Source: Rhodobium gokarnense (lineage in GTDB: Bacteria > Pseudomonadota > Alphaproteobacteria > Rhizobiales > Rhodobiaceae). Taken from it: 64,000 nucleotides of DNA. Positions within the stretch are counted from its first letter, which is position 1; every line of letters starts with the position of its first letter. Below the pieces are notes generated by a model. It saw only the letters and a program-made list of their open reading frames with translations, did no database searches and had not been told where the DNA came from. The stretch spans positions 496,001 through 560,000 of the forward strand of contig NZ_JAOQNS010000001.1 in NCBI RefSeq assembly GCF_025961475.1. The letters are read 5' to 3'. Position numbers and translations under genes: made by a program. Below are positions 60,106-64,000 of this stretch, one piece after another.

Positions 60106-61020
60106 TCAACTCCAGGAATAGGGCGGCGTGCGCCGGGCTATGCGGCGGTAGACGCGAACGGCCTGCGGCAGAAGCGGCCGGTCCGGGTCGAGTTCGGCGG
60201 GCAGGCCGGGCGGTGTGTGGAAGCGCACCTCGACGCGCGCAAGCCGCTGGCGCCAGGCCCGGCGCAGGTCGGCGTCCAGCAACACGTCCGGGCGCTGCAG
60301 CGCCACGGTGCGCAAGGCTTCCACACAATGCGCGATCCACATCTCGTCGCGTTCGGCAGGCAACGCGCGATACCAGGGCTGGTGGGCGGTCTGGTCGTGG
60401 AAGCGCTTGTGATAGAGCGGGCCCGGTATGCGCACGATATCGCCCTTAACGGCCATCCTCAGAACCCACAGGGAATCGGCGCCGAACCCGGAGATGGTCC
60501 GGGGGACGGCGTGGTGTCGCGCGCGCTTGCGCGAAAAGACGCCGCGAAAGGCGATGGCCGGGAAATGCCGGCGGAACATGGCGGCGACGCGTTGGCGGGT
60601 CGGCCCGGTTTCCGATGGCTCCGTGCCGAGGACGTCCGCCTTGTTGAGGCCGTCGATATCGGTGAAGGCAAGGACCGCCCGGGGCGTCGCCGCGAGTGTC
60701 TCCATGCAGGTGGCGACATAGTCCGGGTCGAGCGCGTCGTCATGGGGCATCAGCATGGCGTGGTCCCGGCTCGCCAGGGCAAGCGCCGCATTGCAGTTGC
60801 CGAGCCAGCCGAGGCGCTGCGGCTGTTCGACGACCCGCGCCTGCCTGCCGGCCAGCATCTTGCGCACCGTTTGCGCCGTGGCATCGTCAGAGGGGTCGAC
60901 CGAGACGGCGATGTCGACGGGCCAGGTCTGGGCGAGGACGGAATCGAGCGTCTCTTCGATGAACCCTTGTGCCCGATAGGCCGGGATGCAGATGCTGACG
61001 GGTGGTCGCTCCCTCGCCAT
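60106..61020 (-). CDS. family 2 glycosyltransferase
   Basis: A 304-residue GT-A glycosyltransferase: VSICIPAYRAQGFIEETLDS at the N-terminus, then RLGWLGNCNAALALASRDHA and the metal-binding region MLMPHDDALDPDYV. No membrane segment. It likely transfers a sugar to a polysaccharide or lipid, but donor and acceptor are unknown. It begins 4 bp after the oxidoreductase gene stop, so the two form an operon. Confidence 0.85.
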   Translation of the reverse strand: MARERPPVSICIPAYRAQGFIEETLDSVLAQTWPVDIAVSVDPSDDATAQTVRKMLAGRQARVVEQPQRLGWLGNCNAALALASRDHAMLMPHDDALDPDYVATCMETLAATPRAVLAFTDIDGLNKADVLGTEPSETGPTRQRVAAMFRRHFPAIAFRGVFSRKRARHHAVPRTISGFGADSLWVLRMAVKGDIVRIPGPLYHKRFHDQTAHQPWYRALPAERDEMWIAHCVEALRTVALQRPDVLLDADLRRAWRQRLARVEVRFHTPPGLPAELDPDRPLLPQAVRVYRRIARRTPPYSWS

Positions 61021-61024
61021 GGTC

Positions 61025-62257
61025 TCAGGCGATTTCCGCAAGTTGGGCCGCCAGCCCCGGCGCGCAGGACAGCTTGCCGGTGTTGACCGCCAGCACCCGG
61101 TCATGGGGGTGGATGCCGAAATCGGTCCGCCGGTGCAGGCCGCTGCCGGGGTCCTGGAGGTCGGTTCGCGCATGCGCCAGAATCGCCCCGGCGCGGCTCG
61201 CGGCGGGCTCTTCTGCCAGTTCCAGGTTCGGCAGCAGCCGGGAGAACGCCGCGCGGCAATCCTGGTAGGCGCGGTCGAAATCGAAGGACTCGGCGACGGC
61301 ATCGAACCAGCCGGAGCCGGCGGAGACGCCGGTGGTGAACCCCATCCGGCAGGACGGGTACCAGGAGACGTAGGCGTGGTCGCGCGATTGCGGGACGATG
61401 TCTCCATACATGCCCCAGCAGAACGTCACCGGGGCCTCCGGCATGCCCTTCCGGACTTCCGCGACGAAACCCGTCTTGCCCCTGAGGCTGTGGCCCTCGG
61501 CCGGGCGGCCGCTGTTGTGCTCGATCGCCGGCATGCCGTCCCAGGCCGCATTGACGATCCGATCGAAGGGGCCGTGGCGGTTGCCGTCCGCGTCGACGAC
61601 CGTGGGCACCGGCGCGGCTTCGATGGCATGCACGGCGCAGCCGGCGACGATCTCGATCCCGGGCTCGGCCCGCACGGCGGCGGCGACGCCGTCGCACAGC
61701 CGGTCGCAATCGAGGATCGGTTCGGCCACATCGAAAGCCGCCGTTACCGTGTCGCAAAACCGGGCCGCAAGTTCGCGCCCTGTCAGCCGGCGGATGAAGG
61801 GTCCGGACGCCGTCGCCGGCGCGCCGCCACTCGCCAGATGGGACGCATGGAGGCCGTCGAGGGTGTCCAGGTGCAGGAGGGCGTCCTCCAGCGCCAGCGC
61901 GGAATCGCCGGCAACGGCATAGATGCAGCGCTGGTGCAGAAAGAATTCCTCGACCGGCCGGTCCAGCAGGCGGGCCAGTTCCTCCTTGAACCGAATGCCA
62001 TAGGCGAACATCCGGGCGGCGGTCTCGCCGGACCGGTCGAGGCCGTAGGTGAAGCCGAGATGCACCTTGCCCTCGTTGAAGCGGCTGGCCCGGCCGAGAA
62101 TATCGCCATCGCGCTCGAACAGGACAACACGCCTGCCGCGACGCGACAGCGCGATGGCGCCAAGGCAGCCAAGCAGGCCGGCGCCGACGATGGCAATGGT
62201 GCGTCCCGTATTCCTCAAGGTTGGCCTGACACGCGCTACAGGGGAGACGAAAGGCAC
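61025..62257 (-). CDS. FAD-dependent oxidoreductase (DAO family)
   Basis: A 410-residue flavoprotein. The Rossmann motif TIAIVGAGLLGCLGAIALSR is followed by RRVVLFERDGDILGRASRFN; the C-terminal part contains HRRTDFGIHPHD and VNTGKLSCAPGLAAQLAE, typical of D-amino-acid oxidase-like enzymes. Substrate unknown. With the glycosyltransferase it forms a two-gene unit; a perfect gttgtatacaac palindrome lies about 50 bp upstream. Confidence 0.82.
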   Translation of the reverse strand: MPFVSPVARVRPTLRNTGRTIAIVGAGLLGCLGAIALSRRGRRVVLFERDGDILGRASRFNEGKVHLGFTYGLDRSGETAARMFAYGIRFKEELARLLDRPVEEFFLHQRCIYAVAGDSALALEDALLHLDTLDGLHASHLASGGAPATASGPFIRRLTGRELAARFCDTVTAAFDVAEPILDCDRLCDGVAAAVRAEPGIEIVAGCAVHAIEAAPVPTVVDADGNRHGPFDRIVNAAWDGMPAIEHNSGRPAEGHSLRGKTGFVAEVRKGMPEAPVTFCWGMYGDIVPQSRDHAYVSWYPSCRMGFTTGVSAGSGWFDAVAESFDFDRAYQDCRAAFSRLLPNLELAEEPAASRAGAILAHARTDLQDPGSGLHRRTDFGIHPHDRVLAVNTGKLSCAPGLAAQLAEIA

Positions 62258-62308
62258 GGGGAGGCGTGCCGATCAGCGGTATGAGCGCCTGTCTTGCCTC
62301 AAAATCTG

Positions 62309-62320
62309 GTTGTATACAAC
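62309..62320. promoter_or_regulatory. palindromic operator candidate gttgtatacaac
   Basis: A perfect 12-bp palindrome about 50 bp upstream of the FAD oxidoreductase start. The TTGTATACAA core resembles sites of GntR-type repressors. No such regulator gene is in the window. Confidence 0.4.
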
Positions 62321-62672
62321 GGAAAAATCCGACGTTTGCCCTGTCGTCATAGCGCTCGCGGCAACGCATGCCGATCCCGCCGGGCATGCCACCGGATTCA
62401 TTTGCCGGCTCAAATGTCGGGGGCCGTTTCTGCACCGTGCCTCGACATCGGCCGCGGAACGCTCCCGCGGCGCGGGGGCGTTAGCGTCGGGTTCCGCACG
62501 CCCGGTCGCGTTGGCCGTCTAACGCGACGAGAGCGCTTTCGCCGGAGCGGGGCAAGGGGCCGGACGGCGCATCTGCCAGGCATCGATATTCGCGACCATG
62601 AGTACACGTTCCGGTGTGACCCATTTCGGGACCGGTTGTAGGCGTGCCGCGCCTCGCGTCGGATTGCGCGGG

Positions 62673-62686
62673 CACTGTATACAGTG
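62673..62686. promoter_or_regulatory. palindromic operator candidate cactgtatacagtg
   Basis: A perfect 14-bp palindrome sharing the central tgtataca with the site at 62309-62320, about 235 bp upstream of the small unknown gene. Confidence 0.4.
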
Positions 62687-62920
62687 AGGTGGGAATGCGT
62701 CGGCCTTTCAATCGGCTAGCCCTGACAGGCGCTCGCGGCCGGTCCTGCAGTGAGGGTAGTCTTACCGCCACCCTTCAAATCAAAGGCAAATTCGAAACGA
62801 AATGTAGCGGTTCCGTTAAAGGTCCGCTCAGCAAACGCCGAGCGCGTCATTGATGGATTCACGGTTCGGGCGCTTCATGCCGGTCATCTGCCGGGGGGCG
62901 AACATGGGATTCCTGAACCG

Positions 62921-63145
62921 ATGAGAACCTTGCGAAAAAAAGACATCGAGCTTCTGGCGACGGATATCGCCGGCGATATGAACGTCACGGACAGGGAACT
63001 CTTCCACATCAAGAACAATCTCGATCGCTTCATCTTCAAATGCGAAATCGATACGCGACCGATTCCCATCGACTACATCAAGATTCGCCGCGTTATTGTG
63101 GAAAGCATTCGCAAGCGTCGGATTTTTGACGATCGGTATTTGTAA
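62921..63145 (+). CDS. small hypothetical protein
   Basis: A 74-residue basic protein, rich in Ile, Lys and Arg (ELFHIKNNLDRFIFKCEIDT; IVESIRKRRIFDDRYL), with lower GC codons than its neighbours. No family recognised, no signal or membrane segment. The start is uncertain; the frame is open upstream to 62750 but that part looks non-coding. The ATG at 62921 lacks a strong ribosome site. Confidence 0.5.
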   Translation: MRTLRKKDIELLATDIAGDMNVTDRELFHIKNNLDRFIFKCEIDTRPIPIDYIKIRRVIVESIRKRRIFDDRYL

Positions 63146-63564
63146 CAGGGACAGTTTTTACCAGTCTCGAATCGGGCAGCGGCTGGCCGGGGAATGCTCC
63201 CCGCGCCGGCCAAATCCTAACAATTCGTTATGCTGCAAATGGTTAGCCGTCCGTTGCCGGGCGCTTTCCCGGTAACGGTCCGTTGACCATGGGGCACCGC
63301 CGACCAGCGCATCGGTAACCTTTGCGGCGTCCACGTCTCCAGTTGTCCGGATGGCGCGCCAGCCTGGCGGCAGGGGAAATTTCCCGCAATCCACGAGCTT
63401 TCATGGCTGGCAGAAGTGCGGACGGTAGCCGGCGAAACGTCGGTGCGGTGATCCGCCCCATGGCGGCGGCCGACCGCGGTCGCAAAGCGGCCCTTGCCGG
63501 TCGTTTCCCGAACCGCAGGAGCGATCGCCGACGACAGTGTCACGGTAAATTCACGTCAAAGCCT
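63146..63564. other. intergenic region upstream of the serC promoter
   Basis: This stretch lies between the small unknown gene and the serC promoter. I see no supported gene, terminator or repeat. Confidence 0.4.
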
Positions 63565-63593
63565 GTTGCGCTCCGCCGGCGCGAGGTCTATAC
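63565..63593 (+). promoter_or_regulatory. candidate serC promoter
   Basis: A -10-like ctatac (63588-63593) is preceded at 17 bases by gttgcg. Transcription would begin near 63600, which leaves a leader consisting almost only of the serC motif. Confidence 0.4.
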
Positions 63594-63597
63594 GCGC

Positions 63598-63647
63598 CAG
63601 TGGGACACCCCTCCCCAACGAGGGGCTACTATCTGGAAGGGTAGAGA
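63598..63647 (+). promoter_or_regulatory. serC leader RNA motif
   Basis: Two adjacent hairpins, cccct(ccccaacg)agggg and ctac(tatctggaag)ggtag, end two bases before the serC ATG, and the second holds the ribosome site ggaaggg. This matches the serC RNA motif described upstream of serC in alphaproteobacteria. The ligand, if any, is unknown. Confidence 0.72.
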
Positions 63648-63648
63648 C

Positions 63649-64000
63649 ATGACAGCACCTGCCATGCCGGGCAGCAAGCCGGCAAATCCCCAATTCTCCT
63701 CAGGCCCCTGCACCAAACGTCCCGGTTGGACGCCCTCGGTCCTTACCGACGCCGCCGTCGGACGCTCGCACCGTGCCAAGATCGGCAAGGCGAAGCTCGC
63801 CAAGGCCATCGACGACACGCGCAAGATCCTGCAGGTTCCCGCCGACTACCGCATCGGCATCGTTCCCGCGTCCGATACCGGCGCCGTGGAAATGGCGCTG
63901 TGGTCGATGCTCGGCGCCCGCGGCGTCGACATGCTGGCCTGGGAATCCTTCGGCGCCGGCTGGGTCACCGACGTGGTCAAGCAGTTGAAGCTCGACAACG
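63649..64000 (+). CDS. serC: phosphoserine aminotransferase SerC, 5' part
   Basis: The first 117 codons of serC, cut by the window end. SerC converts 3-phosphohydroxypyruvate to phosphoserine. [56 protein letters not shown] and [20 protein letters not shown] are typical of the alphaproteobacterial form. The start is fixed by the serC leader. serA is the expected next gene. Confidence 0.93.
   Translation, partial: MTAPAMPGSKPANPQFSSGPCTKRPGWTPSVLTDAAVGRSHRAKIGKAKLAKAIDDTRKILQVPADYRIGIVPASDTGAVEMALWSMLGARGVDMLAWESFGAGWVTDVVKQLKLDN

Larger units (their letters stand above)
62258..62920. other. intergenic region with two gtatac palindromes
   Basis: It carries no convincing gene on either strand. 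Two perfect palindromes, at 62309-62320 and 62673-62686, share the centre gtatac and may be operators of one regulator. Base composition is mixed and codon bias in the open frames is poor. Confidence 0.5.

Overview
The window is 64 kb of high-GC chromosome from an alphaproteobacterium, almost certainly of the order Hyphomicrobiales (Rhizobiales). The evidence is order-typical gene blocks: quinone oxidoreductase - DUF1192 - rcdA - rpmE - ABC exporter; tkt-gap-pgk; DUF4164 - zapA - 6S RNA - fthC - ymdB-like; yebC...ruvC-ruvA-ruvB...ybgC-tolQRAB-pal-cpoB-tilS-ftsH...glmM; and a serC leader of the alphaproteobacterial type. I cannot name the genus. I see no phage, insertion sequence, CRISPR array, rRNA or tRNA.

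Layout. 0-9 kb: purE, a soluble diguanylate cyclase, two DUF465 proteins, a small membrane protein, an acyl-CoA synthetase, a TauE/SafE permease, propionyl-CoA synthetase and an SDR dehydrogenase. 9-17 kb: two cell-cycle regulators (TrcR and the CtrA-degradation adaptor RcdA), a CelD-like acetyltransferase, a quinone oxidoreductase, ribosomal protein L31 and a lipid-type ABC exporter. 17-29 kb (minus strand): an unrecognised anchored protein, a hexapeptide acetyltransferase, a MotA/MotB-like proton-channel pair, suhB, efp, a Sel1-repeat protein, a ThiE-like protein, pgk, gap and tkt. 29-36 kb (plus strand): zapA, 6S RNA, fthC, a YmdB-like phosphoesterase, phoD, an unusual metallo-beta-lactamase-fold protein and yebC. 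36-39 kb: a TauE permease and a repetitive RTX protein sit between yebC and ruvC. 39-54 kb: ruvC-ruvA-GNAT-ruvB, a two-gene Aer-like chemoreceptor, ybgC-tolQRAB-pal-cpoB, tilS and ftsH. 54-60 kb: an outer-membrane protein, an EamA transporter and a serralysin-type protease sit between ftsH and a glmM that faces the other way. 60-64 kb: a glycosyltransferase/oxidoreductase pair, a small unknown gene and the start of serC behind its structured leader.

How it fits together. Much of the window concerns the cell envelope and the cell cycle: Tol-Pal, FtsH, GlmM, ZapA, RcdA and TrcR. CtrA-like boxes (TTAA-N7-TTAA) lie upstream of rcdA (weaker match), upstream of tolQ (full match) and between the outer-membrane protein and the EamA transporter (full match). 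The accessory material consists mainly of two insertions into conserved blocks, each carrying one RTX calcium-binding secreted protein and at least one transporter, with no type I secretion genes nearby.

I found no clearly new multi-gene defence or biosynthetic system. The most interesting leads are a GNAT acetyltransferase gene translationally coupled between ruvA and ruvB, the non-flagellar MotAB-like pair, an intergenic repeat whose two copies show compensatory changes in two hairpins, the CtrA-like boxes, a candidate small RNA upstream of rcdA, and a strand-biased 14-bp hairpin downstream of a DUF465 gene.
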